This document shows positions 46,701 through 54,700 of a stretch of 64,000 nt of DNA, piece after piece. This stretch comes from Chionoecetes opilio (Eukaryota > Arthropoda > Malacostraca > Decapoda > Majidae). A program made the position numbers and the translations under genes. Numbering within the stretch: the stretch's first letter is position 1; each line of letters opens with the position of its first letter. Under the pieces are notes generated by a model. It was not told where the DNA came from. It did no database searches and saw only the letters and a program-made list of their open reading frames with translations. Location of the stretch: positions 62,001-126,000 of the forward strand of contig JACEEZ010004848.1 in the NCBI GenBank assembly GCA_016584305.1, given 5' to 3'.

Positions 46701-49034
46701 CCTCTGTTAGGCATGAATGCATTGTATTGTATGCTGAGACCCTCTGTTAGGCATGAATGCATTGTATTGTATGCTGAGACCCCCTGTTAGGCATGAATGC
46801 ATTGTATTGTATGCTGAGACCCTCTGTTAGGCATGAATGCATTGTATTGTATGCTGAGACCCTCTGTTAGGCATGAATGCATTGTATTGTATGCTGAGAC
46901 CCTCTGTTAGGCATGAATGCATTGTATTGTATGCTGAGACCCTCTGTTAGGCATGAATGCATTGTATTGTATGCTGAGACCCTCTGTTAGGCATGAATGC
47001 ATTGTATTGTATGCTGAGACCCTCTGTTAGGCATGAATGCATGTATTGTATGCTGAAACCCTGCATTGTGGTACTGACCTTGGCATGAATGCATTGTATT
47101 GTATGCTGAAGACCCTCTGTTAGGCATGAATGCATTGTATTGTATGCTGAGACCCTCTGTTAGGCATGAATGCATTGTATTGTATGCTGAGACCCTCTGT
47201 TAGGCATGAATGCATTGTATTGTATGCTGAACCCTCTGTTAGGCATGAATGCATTGTATTGTATGCTGAGACCCTCTGTTAGGCATGAATGCATTGTATT
47301 GTATGCTGAGACCCCTGTTAGGCATGAATGCATTGTATTGTATGCTGAGACCCTCTGTTAGGCATGAATGCATTGTATTGTATGCTGAGACCCTCTGTTA
47401 GGCATGAATGCATTGTATTGTATGCTGAAACCCTCTGTTAGGCATGAATGCATTGTATTGTATGCTGGACCCTCTGTTAGGCATGAATGCATTGTATTGT
47501 ATGCTGAGACCCTCTGTTAGGCATGAATGCATTGTATTGTATGCTGAGACCCTCTGTTAGGCATGAATGCATTGTATTGTATGCTGAGACCCTCTGTTAG
47601 GCATGAATGCATTGTATTGTATGCTGAGACCCTCTGTTAGGCATGAATGCATTGTATTGTATGCTGAGACCCTCTGTTAGGCATGAATGCATTGTATTGT
47701 ATGCTGAGACCCTCTGTTAGGCATGAATGCATTGTATTGTATGCTGAGACCCTCTGTTAGGCATGAATGCATTGTATTGTATGCTGAGACCCTCTGTTAG
47801 GCATGAATGCATTGTATTGTATGCTGAGACCCTCTGTTAGGCATGAATGCATTGTATTGTATGCTGAACCCTCTGTTAGGCATGAATGCATTGTATTGTA
47901 TGCTGAGGGCCCTCTGTTAGGCATGAATGCATTGTATTGTATGCTGAACCCTCTGTTAGGCATGAATGCTTTTATTGTATGCTGAGACCCTCTGTTAGGC
48001 ATGAATGCATTGTATTGTATGCTGAGACCCCTGTTAGGCATGAAGCATTGTATTGTATGCTGAGACCCTCTGTTAGGCATGAATGCATTGTAATTGTATG
48101 CTGAGACCCTCTGTTAGGCATGAATGCATTGTATTGTATGCTGAAACCCTCTGTTAGGCATGAATGCATTGTATTGTATGCTGAGACCCCTGTTAGGCAT
48201 GAAGCATTGTATTGTATGCTGAGACCCCGTTGGCATGGAATGCATTGTATTGTATGCTGAACCCTCTGTTAGGCATGAATGTATTGTATTGTATGCTGAG
48301 ACCCCTGTTAGGCATGAATGCATTGTATTGTATGCTGAACCCTCTGTTAGGCATGAATGCATTGTATTGTATGCTGAAACCCTCTGTTAGGCATGAATGC
48401 ATTGTATTGTATGCTGAAACCCTCTGTGAGACAATGCTGGATCTGCATCAAACATTTCTCCTATTTTACAGGAGCGGCTCGGAGACCTGAGGTATTTTAT
48501 TGTGGGTGCGGGCGCCATCGGGTGTGAGCTACTGAAGAATTTGGCGTTGGCAGGTGTGGGTGCGGGTGTGAAAGGCGAGGGCGGGCTGACCATCACTGAC
48601 ATGGACGTGATAGAGAAGAGTAACCTCAGCAGGCAGTTTCTCTTTCGGTCCGGCGACGTCACACGGCCCAAATCGGAGACGGCGGCGGCGGCTGCGAAGG
48701 CCATCAACCCCGGCCTGCGCGTGATCGCACATCAGCTGCGCGTGGGCCCGGAGACCGAGCACGTGTTCGGCGCCTCCTTCTACGAGAGTATGGACGGCGT
48801 GGCGCTGGCCCTCGACAATGTGGAGGCCCGACGCTACATGGACCACGCCTGCTGGCTCCACCGGCGGCCCATGCTGGAGTCCGGCACCCTCGGCCCCAGC
48901 GGCAGCGTGCAACCCGTTCTGCCGGGAGTGACGGAGCGTTACCAGCAGGAGCAGGTGCCGGGGGATCGCCCCGTGGCCGTGTGCACCCTCAAGAGGTTCC
49001 CCACCACCATTGAACACACGCTGCAGTGGGCCAG
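28201..49034 (+). CDS. UBA1: Ubiquitin-activating enzyme E1 (UBA1/UBA7-like), 5' seven exons, partial
   Basis: E1 enzymes adenylate the C-terminus of ubiquitin or a ubiquitin-like protein with ATP and pass it to a catalytic cysteine, then to E2s. Seven exons, 28201-28413, 30554-30785, 31008-31195, 32505-32633, 33315-33479, 40751-41167 and 48472-49034, encode about 635 of roughly 1,050 expected residues. The reading phases agree at every junction. Seen in order: first (inactive) adenylation repeat '[13 protein letters not shown]', '[10 protein letters not shown]', '[13 protein letters not shown]', '[14 protein letters not shown]', active adenylation motif '[13 protein letters not shown]', '[17 protein letters not shown]', Mg-binding '[12 protein letters not shown]', and the catalytic-Cys segment 'AVCTLKRFP' (Cys about residue 619). 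The remainder (rest of the Cys domain, ubiquitin-fold domain) lies beyond the window. The overall best fit by eye is UBA1. Features such as '[17 protein letters not shown]' and 'INPGLRVI' recall UBA7, so the symbol is provisional. Exon 2 has frame breaks. Confidence 0.85.
28711..30498. mobile_element. pogo/Tigger-like element in intron 1
   Basis: Inverted ends 'cacacaaccctcgttttccc' (28711) and 'aaacgagggttgtgtg' (to 30498) are flanked by TA at 28709-28710 and 30499-30500. 'ACCCTCGTTT..CCGG'-type termini with TA duplication are typical of pogo/Tigger relatives. The interior is unusually GC-rich and contains diverged copies of a segment ('ccccaggtggcagca..acttttgggcaa') at about 28880, 29016 and 29945. 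ORFs of up to 275 codons run across it but look like GC-rich noise; no transposase is recognised. It makes up most of intron 1. Confidence 0.7.
30554..30785 (+). CDS. UBA1: E1 exon 2, frame-broken as assembled
   Basis: Starts '[17 protein letters not shown]', the expected continuation of exon 1. The frame set by the acceptor hits TAG at 30647. Conserved residues ('LSAPFFFR', where E1s have DLSSQF.LR) read in the +1 frame from about 30630. The original frame resumes by about 30680 ('[17 protein letters not shown]') and ends 'TTVVLT', phase 1, at CAG|GTGACA. One missing base near 30629 and a compensating indel in the G-rich run 30650-30680 explain everything. Both are homopolymer contexts, so assembly error is likelier than a pseudogene. 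Confidence 0.75.
31008..31195 (+). CDS. UBA1: E1 exon 3
   Basis: The junction codon gives Asp, then '[17 protein letters not shown]', and '[18 protein letters not shown]', matching the E1 block 'DTRGLFGQ.FCDFGE'. Acceptor AAG|AC, donor GAG|GTGAGT, ends in phase 0. Intron 2 is only 222 bp. Confidence 0.85.
31733..31796 (+). repeat. (TG)n microsatellite in intron 3
   Basis: About 32 uninterrupted tg dinucleotides. Confidence 0.95.
31810..32275 (-). mobile_element. RTE-like LINE endonuclease fragment
   Basis: The minus-strand translation shows the apurinic-endonuclease motif '[13 protein letters not shown]', then '[19 protein letters not shown]', then '[19 protein letters not shown]' and '[18 protein letters not shown]'. 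This order of endonuclease motifs (GDFN, DHI, SDH-like) is that of RTE-clade LINEs. One frameshift and loss of both ends show it is dead. Confidence 0.75.
32290..32500 (+). mobile_element. CR1/Jockey-like LINE 3' end abutting exon 4
   Basis: Plus-strand translation '[18 protein letters not shown]' plus '[17 protein letters not shown]' then stop is the C-terminal end of a LINE ORF2. It is followed by a short 3' UTR and a (ttatgttc)n-type tail. The tail ends about four bases before the exon 4 boundary and therefore supplies the pyrimidine-rich 3' splice-site region of intron 3. Confidence 0.75.
32505..32633 (+). CDS. UBA1: E1 exon 4
   Basis: 43 codons: '[19 protein letters not shown]' then '[12 protein letters not shown]', the E1 block usually 'HGFESGDFVSFSEVQGM'. 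Acceptor ACAG|GAA, donor AAG|GTAGAA, phase 0 at both ends. Confidence 0.85.
32643..32855 (+). repeat. (GTA)n-type trinucleotide repeat
   Basis: Imperfect gta/gga/gaa triplets beginning 10 bp after the exon 4 donor. The repeat causes long spurious ORFs (poly-Val plus strand, poly-Tyr minus strand). Confidence 0.9.
33315..33479 (+). CDS. UBA1: E1 exon 5 with GC donor
   Basis: 55 codons: '[18 protein letters not shown]', '[16 protein letters not shown]', '[15 protein letters not shown]', corresponding to E1 'YTFSICDTSNF...GGIVSQVKVPKKISF'. Acceptor GCAG|GTA. No GT donor fits. AAG|GCATGT at 33480 joins in phase 0 to exon 6 and preserves the family alignment, so intron 5 appears to be a GC-AG intron. 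Confidence 0.8.
33497..35768 (-). mobile_element. LINE remnant, 3' end to endonuclease C-terminus
   Basis: Minus strand. The 3' end at 33497 carries the 'tacctagttgttacctag' text also seen at 38690 and 49589. Then come a T-rich, heavily mutated RT region (33960-35060) and a 233-codon open stretch (35067-35768) with '[17 protein letters not shown]' and '[15 protein letters not shown]' (C-terminal endonuclease motif GKSDH) and the basic linker '[20 protein letters not shown]'. It is a CR1/Jockey-type ORF2 and begins only 17 bp after the exon 5 donor. Confidence 0.75.
35941..36411. mobile_element. pogo/Tigger-like MITE fragment
   Basis: 35947-35991 and 36316-36362 are inverted copies ('gccgattgtccgttatagcg' and complement). 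The right terminus 'gatataacgga'-type sequence ('ttatatcgaggtttgactg') followed by TA is a classic Tigger-like end; the left terminus is missing. Inside, a segment around 'gtgccagtcactgtttacct' is directly duplicated at about 36112 and 36211. Confidence 0.6.
36850..38690 (-). mobile_element. LINE ORF2 remnant with internal tandem expansion
   Basis: Minus-strand translation runs from '[17 protein letters not shown]' (38680) through '[17 protein letters not shown]' and '[17 protein letters not shown]' into the 75-bp array, and out of it into '[19 protein letters not shown]' (36960). This is the linker between endonuclease and reverse transcriptase of the same family as 33497-35768 ('[19 protein letters not shown]'). 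It contains stops and frameshifts. Confidence 0.75.
37025..38220 (-). repeat. 75-bp tandem array inside LINE ORF2
   Basis: About 16 copies of a 75-bp unit which on the minus strand encodes 25 residues, starting [19 protein letters not shown] and ending NRIYDY. Most units keep the frame; a few carry 1-bp gains or losses (near 37275, 37390, 37425, 37683, 37981). Confidence 0.95.
38690..38885 (-). mobile_element. LINE 3' end fragment
   Basis: Minus-strand translation '[18 protein letters not shown]' and '[11 protein letters not shown]' is the ORF2 C-terminus, followed by the 'ctaggtaaatac' 3' tail. A (gt)n run at 38888-38904 follows. Confidence 0.8.
38905..39832. other. Intron 5 sequence, one SINE-like remnant
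   Basis: No gene is recognised. 39520-39605 on the minus strand contains 'ggttcgaatcc' (B box) with an upstream 'ggtcagcgtgcc' at tRNA-like spacing, so it is a probable tRNA-derived SINE remnant. The 39233-39469 minus-strand ORF has no recognisable content. Confidence 0.45.
39833..40263. mobile_element. 431-bp pogo/Tigger-like MITE
   Basis: Inverted ends 'caggagaacctcgtttatcc' and 'aaacgaggttctcctg' are flanked by TA at 39831-39832 and 40264-40265. The subterminal 'ccggata' and 'tgccgttgttttgag' repeats are also inverted. There are internal poly-T (39936-39957) and poly-A (40167-40191) tracts. No coding capacity. Confidence 0.9.
40264..40750. other. End of intron 5
   Basis: Unique-looking sequence with a (ggt)n run at 40504-40522. 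The 3' end 'ttcaccgatttatccag' is the acceptor of exon 6. Confidence 0.6.
40751..41167 (+). CDS. UBA1: E1 exon 6
   Basis: 139 codons: '[19 protein letters not shown]', '[16 protein letters not shown]', '[19 protein letters not shown]', '[16 protein letters not shown]', '[14 protein letters not shown]'. This spans the end of the first catalytic-cysteine half-domain and the inter-domain segment before the active adenylation fold. Acceptor CCAG|GAA, donor CAG|GTTGGC, phase 0 at both ends. No frame damage. Confidence 0.9.
41220..48429 (+). repeat. 40-bp minisatellite filling intron 6
   Basis: About 180 copies of a 40-bp unit, 'gcatgaatgcattgtattgt' followed by 'atgctgagaccctctgttag'. The main variants are at one site (gagac, gaaac, gagtc) and ccctc/ccccc, plus gcatt/gtatt. 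The array starts 52 bp after the exon 6 donor and ends 42 bp before exon 7. A few scrambled units occur (41672-41695, 42062-42110, 47040-47090) and indels increase after 47870. Confidence 0.97.
48472..49034 (+). CDS. UBA1: E1 exon 7 (active adenylation domain, catalytic Cys)
   Basis: 563 bp, ending in phase 2. '[18 protein letters not shown]' opens the ATP-binding Rossmann fold. '[19 protein letters not shown]' supplies the acidic pair and the Arg/Asn of the nucleotide site. '[16 protein letters not shown]' carries the conserved Lys. '[18 protein letters not shown]' holds the Mg-coordinating Asp. 'LLESGT'-type '[18 protein letters not shown]' and '[19 protein letters not shown]' follow, with the catalytic Cys codon at 48982-48984. 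Acceptor ACAG|GAG, donor CAG|GTGAGT. The next exon, expected to start with D-E-F-E, is not found before 64000. Confidence 0.92.
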
Positions 49035-49165
49035 GTGAGTTAAAAAGAACAACCAGCTCTTCACTTTTCCATTGCAATTGTTATCCGACATGGTTCTCTT
49101 CTAATTTCATTGGCTATTTCTGGGTTTTCCTCCTCGTTGCATTTAAAGGTTTAACATCTCATCAT

Positions 49166-49166
<1 letters not shown>

Positions 49167-49199
<33 letters not shown>

Positions 49200-49210
49200 A
49201 AACACACACA
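49167..49210 (+). repeat. (CA)n microsatellite in intron 7
   Basis: Interrupted ca dinucleotide run with aaacac variants. Confidence 0.9.
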
Positions 49211-49588
49211 GTCAAAATCAAATCTTGCCACCCCGGAGAAAAGAAGGGCAAGAGGTGATCTGATTACTGTGTTCAGGGTTTCCAAGGGACTAAAAAATGA
49301 TGATAGATATGATATGTTTTTGTGGGATGAGATACGACAGGTCAAGGGAAGTTAAAGAGGACCATATGCAAGAATATTCAATGAACACATACATGAATAT
49401 TCTCGACTTTAAAGCAAAGTTTGGATAATAGTTTTGGAGACGGGACAGTACGAGAATACAGTACCCTCCCGAGTTTCACGCTATGCAAGTTTCGTGATCC
49501 TCGAGTTTCGCGCCGAGTCCTAAATTCTTACCATCCCGAGTTTCGCGCTGCTTTGTACATGTTTTTTTATTTTTTTTTTATTGGTGTG

Positions 49589-49958
49589 TGTGTATTTACC
49601 TAGTTGTATTTACCTAGTTGTAACATACAGGAAAAGAACTATGCTCGTACTGTCCCGCCTCCAAATCTACTATTATCCAGCTTGCCTTTGAAGTCCTGAA
49701 TACTTCTTGCATTAATCACTTTTGCATCAAGGTTGTTCCAGGCTTCTATGCTTCTATACGGGAAGCTGTATTTTTTTATGTCCCTCTTGCATGTTGTCCT
49801 TTTCAATTTCTTCTCATGACCTCTTGTACTTCTGTCGTCCCACACAAACAGATAATTTCTATCAATTTTTTCCAGACCCATTGATGCTCTATACACTGCT
49901 ATAAAATCTCCCCTTTCTCTTCTTTTCTCAAGAGTTGGGAGATTTAGTCTTGAAAGTC

Positions 49959-49960
<2 letters not shown>
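49589..49960 (-). mobile_element. LINE 3' end fragment
   Basis: Minus-strand translation 'MYRASMGLEKIDRNYLFVW', 'CKRDIKKYSFPYRSIEAW', '[19 protein letters not shown]' is the C-terminus of the CR1/Jockey-like ORF2 seen at 33497 and 38690. It is in better condition than those copies. Confidence 0.8.

Positions 49961-50033
<73 letters not shown>
49961..50033 (+). repeat. (GT)n microsatellite
   Basis: About 36 gt dinucleotides between the LINE fragment and the SINE. Confidence 0.95.
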
Positions 50034-50034
<1 letters not shown>

Positions 50035-50035
50035 C

Positions 50036-50460
50036 TACAGCACCGTTAGGCAGTGACCTCCAGGAGTGGGATGGTAGGCCCTGGAGGTTCACTTGAGGGC
50101 TGTGATGGTTGGCCCTTGCCCGTGGTGGTGCACAGAATTTCTATAGTGATGCCTGTGATTAGAGGCTCATGCCGCCCCCTGTGTCCTCCGATGAACTCGC
50201 AATCGAAGGTAGAGTTAATGGGCAGCGTGTGGGTGTTCTTAGGCCACTCAACGGTGCAGAGAAAGATTTTAAGTGGATTTTACAGCCCTCATCAAGGATC
50301 GAACTTGGATCACCGAGAACGCCACATGGAGACTTCTTCTTCTTCTTGTGACCTTTTCTGCTTAGTATCATTTTGTAGGTCGTCTGTCAAGCTCGTACTC
50401 GAGCTTGGCATATATCTTGACGCTAACCACTCTGCTACCGCCTCCCATAAGAGACGTACG
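50036..50460 (-). mobile_element. tRNA-derived SINE (type B), disrupted
   Basis: Minus-strand copy of the 24031-24371 SINE. Head 'gaggcggtagcagagtggtt' (complement at 50430-50450), body around 50040-50320, with about 90 bp of unrelated text (50340-50425) separating the A-box part from the B-box region. Confidence 0.7.
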
Positions 50461-51059
50461 GGACACGTCTTCCTTCCTTCCTGCTTAGTATAGTATTATA
50501 ATAGGCTTAGTATAGCTGTATGTAGTTTTGCTTTGTTTTTTTCCTTTTGTTTGTGTTTTCCTCTACAGGAGCAGCCGGTGTCGCATAAGATAGGTAACAC
50601 CTCAAAATAAGTAGCACCTTACCTTACACCCCCGCCGTTCCTTACTTATTTACCACAAAATACTCCTTTATAAGTGATTAACCATGACGTGTGTGGTACT
50701 GTGGTTTCTGGAGGTACTGGAGGAGACAGGAGAGAAGAGAGGAAGGCATTGTGACAGTGTTATTGCTGTATAACACTGTCACACAACCATCAGCTGACAA
50801 GATATGTGTCAGGCTCACTCACTCAGACCAAAACAGCATCCGCTGGGTGACTCCCAACTCAAGCTCAATCTCAAGCTCCTCTCCTCCCTCCTCTTCTCTA
50901 CGTAGTGTTGGCCGAAGCCACCACCCCGGGAGGTGGGTCACAAACCCTAGGCTAACACCCAGTACCCATTCACTGCTGGGTGGACAGGGGCTTGGGGCAT
51001 TTTCAGGATATTTTTTGTGGGAAAAAGTGAGTCTTATAAGCTGTAAAATACGGTAGGTA

Positions 51060-51131
51060 CACAGCCCTCAAATTAACCTCCAGGGCCTGCCATCCCACCC
51101 TTGGAGGTCACTGCCTAATGGCGCTATAGGC
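51060..51131 (+). mobile_element. SINE type B, 3' fragment
   Basis: 'acagccctcaaattaacctc' to 'gcgctataggcaca', the SINE 3' part, followed by a (ca)n and an A-run (51156-51175). Confidence 0.65.
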
Positions 51132-51389
51132 ACACACACACACACACACCAAAAACAAAAAAAAAAAAAAAAAAATCACCAGACTAAATAAGCATTTGTA
51201 CAGTGTTTTCAATACCCGAGTTTTGCGATCCGGGAGTTTCACGCTATGCCTCCAGAAGAAGGCAAGCGCGAAACTCGGGACGTTACTGTAGCTCTTTACC
51301 TGCATGTTACAACTAAGTAAATACACATACATGTTCTTCTAGTAAACAGCAGGAACATTGTTATACATGAGTGTTCTCTGCAGTGCCCC

Positions 51390-51645
51390 AATAAACACCC
51401 ACATGCTGCCCATTAACTCTACCTTCGATTGCGAGTGCATCGGAGGACACAGGGGGGCGGCATGAGCCTCTAATCACACGCGTCACTATAAAAATACTGC
51501 CTGCGCCACCACGGGCGAGGACCAACCATCACAGCCCTCTAGTGAACCTCCAAAAACACTGAAAAACACTCCAGAACCTCCTTACCCACTCAAGCAGGGG
51601 AGGCGAGGCGGTAGCAGAGTGGTTAGCATCTCCGAAATACAGAAA
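51390..51645 (+). mobile_element. SINE type B, body then a second head
   Basis: 51390-51560 matches the SINE body ('atgctgcccattaactctac', 'gaggaccaaccatcacagcc'). 51606-51640 starts a new copy head ('gaggcggtagcagagtggtt') that is truncated after about 35 bp. Confidence 0.7.
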
Positions 51646-51716
51646 AAAGTAGTAAAATATGTTGTCATCTTGGGGGTCTTGGCTCCAATTACAATTATTA
51701 CCATTAGTTCTATTGT

Positions 51717-51779
51717 TCGGCTATCGCGATTTCGGCATAGCGCGCGGGTAGTGGCACCAAGTAGTGCGCGATAGCCGAG
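51717..51779. repeat. Short hairpin before the satellite
   Basis: 'ttcggctatcgcg' and 'gcgcgatagccgag' form an inverted repeat about 63 bp across, immediately left of the 49-bp array. It is likely a remnant of another TIR element. Confidence 0.5.
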
Positions 51780-51784
51780 GCCTT

Positions 51785-54700
51785 GAGTGTATACAGTGTG
51801 TTAGCGAGTACTTCGGGCATAGTGTGTTTTACTATAATATTACAGGTGTGTAGCAGTACTATCAGGGCACTAGTGTGTTTTACTAGTAATCTACCAGTGT
51901 GTAGCGGTACTATCAGGGCACTAGGGTATTACTATAATATACAGGTGTGTAGCAGTACTGTCAGGGCACTAGTGTGTTTTACTATAATATACAGTGTGAG
52001 CATACTATCAGGGCACTAGGTGTTACTATAATATTACAGTGTGTAGCAGTACATCAGGGCACTAGGTGTTTTACTATAATATACAGTGTTTAAGCAGTAC
52101 TGTCAGGCACTAGTGTGTTTTACTAAATATTACAGTGTGTTGCAGTACTGTCAGGGCACTAGTGTTGTTTTACTATAATATACAGGTGTAGCAGTTACTG
52201 TCAGGGCACTAGGAGTGGTTTTACTATAATATACAGTGTGTAGCAGTACTATCAGGGGCATAGGCGTTTTACTATAAAATACAGTGTGTAGCAGTACTGT
52301 CAGGGCCACTAGCTGTGTTTTACTATAAAACAGTGTGTAGCATTACTATCAGGGCACTAGTGTGTTTACTATAATATCCAGTGGTGTAGCAGTACTATCA
52401 GGGCACTAGGGTGTTTTACTATTAATTATACAGTGTGTAGCATTCAGTACTGTCAGGGCACTAGGGTGTTTACTATATATACAGTGTGTAGCAGTACTAT
52501 CAGGGCACTAGTTGTTTTACTATAATATACAGTGTGTAGCAGTACTATCAGGGCCTAGGTGTTTTACTATAATATACAGTGTGAGCAGTACTGTCAGGGC
52601 ACTAGCGGTGTTTTTTACTATAATATACCAGTGTGTAGCAGTACTGTAGGGCACTAGAAAAAAAAACTGGTTGTTTTACTATAATATACCGTAGTGTAGC
52701 AGTACTGTCGGGCACTAGGGGTTTTACTATAATTATACAGTGTGTGCAGTACTGTCAGGGCACTAGTGTGTTTTACTATAATATACAGTGTGTAGCAGTA
52801 CTGTCAGGGCACTAGGGTGTTTTACTATAATATACAGTTGTGTCAGCAGTACTGTCGGGAACTAGGGGTTTTTACTATAATATACAGTGTGTAGCAGTAC
52901 TGCAGGGACTAGTGTGTTTACTATAAATATACAGTGTGTAGCAGTACTATCAGGGCACTAGGGGTTTTACTATAATATACAGTGTGTAGCAGTACTGTCA
53001 GGGCACTAGGGTGTTTTACTATAATATACAGTGTGTAGCATACTATCAGGGCACTAGTGTGTGTACTATATATACAGTGCGTAGCAGTACGGTCAGGGCT
53101 ACACTAGGGTGTTTTACTTAAATTACAGTGTGTAGCGGTGGTACTATCAGGGCAAGGGTATTTACTATAATTATACAGGTGTAGCAGTACGTCAGGGCCA
53201 CTAGTGTTGTTTTAATAAATATACAGTGTGTAGCAGTACTTTATCAGGGCACTAGGGTGTTTTACTATAAGATACAGTGTGTAGCAGTACTGTCAGGGCA
53301 CTAGGGTGTTTTACTATAAATACAGTGTGTAGCAGTACGTCAGGGGCACTAGGTGTTTTACATAATATACAGTGTGTAGCAGTACTATCAGGGCACTAGT
53401 GTGTTTTACTATAATATACAGTGTTGTAGCAGTACTATCAGGGCACTAGGGTGTTTTACTATAATATTTTTTTTTTTTTTTTTTTACAGTGTGCTAAACA
53501 GTATGTCAGGGCACTTAGGGTGTTTTTAATATAATATACAGTGTTGTAAGCGTCTGAGGGCACTAGTGTGTTTTACTATTAATTATACAGTGTGTAGCAT
53601 TATATCAGGGCACTAGTTGTGTTTTACTATAAATACAGTGTGTAGCAGAGTACTCTCAGGGCCCTAGTGTGTTTTACTATAATATACAGTGGTAGAAGTA
53701 CTGTCAGGGCACTAGGTGTTTTACTATAAATATACAGTGTGTCGCATACTATCAGGGCTGACTAGGTGTTTTACTATAATATACAGTGTTGGTAGCAGTA
53801 CTATCAGGGCACTAGTTGTTTTAACCTTAATATACAGTGTGTAGCAGTACTGTCAGGGCACTAGTGTGTTTTACTAAAATCTACAGTGTGTAGCAGTTTT
53901 TTTTTTTTACTGTCCAGGGCACTAGGTGTGTTTACTATAATTACAGTGTGTAGAGTACTGTCAGGGCACTAGGGTGTTTTACTATAATATAAAGTGTGTA
54001 GCAGTACTATCAGGGCACTAGGTGTTTTACATAATATACAGGTGTAGCAGTACTGTCAGGGCACTAGTGTGTTTTTTCACTAAATATACGTGCTGTAGCA
54101 GTACTATCAGGGACTAGTGTGATTTTACTCTAATATACAGTGTGTAGCAGTACTCTCAGGGACTTAGGGTGTTTACTATAATATACAGTGTGCTAGCAGT
54201 ACTTGTCAGGGACTAGGGTGTCTTACTATAATAATACAGTGTGTAGCAGTACTATCAGGGCCTAGTGTGTTTTACTATCAGATCAGTGTTTGTAGCAGTA
54301 CTTATCAGGGCACTAGTGTGTTTTACTATAATATACAGTGTGTTAGCAGTACTGTCAGGGCACTGGGGTGTTTTACTATAATATACAGGTGTAGCAGTAT
54401 GTCAGGGCACTAGGGTGTTTTAACTATAATATACGGTGTAGCCAGGTACTGTCAGGGCCTATGGGTGTTTTACTATAATATACAGTGTTTAGCAGTACTG
54501 TCAGGGCACTAGGGTTTGTTTTTACTATAATATACAGTGTGTAGCAGTACGTCAGGGCACTAGGGGTGTTTTGACTTATAATATACAGTGTGTAGCAGTA
54601 CTAGCAGTGCACTAGTGTGTTTTTCTATATAATATACAGTGTGTAGCAGTACTGTCCCAAGGGCACTAGGGTGTTTTTACTATAATATACAGGTGTAGCT

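Larger units (their letters stand above)
49459..51288. mobile_element. pogo-like element carrying later insertions
   Basis: Inverted ends 'cagtaccctcccgagtttca' (49459) and 'gcgaaactcgggacgttactg' region (to 51288), with TA at 49457-49458 and 51289-51290. Subterminal 'cgagtttcgcgc' motifs repeat at 49502, 49538, 51215 and 51228. The interior contains a LINE 3' end (49589-49960), a (gt)n tract and a minus-strand SINE (50036-50460), so it is an old element used as a landing site. Confidence 0.7.

Noticed and set aside
41220..48429. Many 60-107-codon ORFs on both strands within the 40-bp array
   Set aside because: Translations of the repeat; 40 is not a multiple of three, so each merely cycles through three frames until an indel introduces a stop.
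48529..49077. 182-codon minus-strand ORF
   Set aside because: Antisense shadow of E1 exon 7.
50560..50600. Next E1 exon after 'ttttcctctacag'
   Set aside because: The following codons do not match the expected continuation (D-E-F-E..) after 'LQWAR'; a chance acceptor-like sequence.
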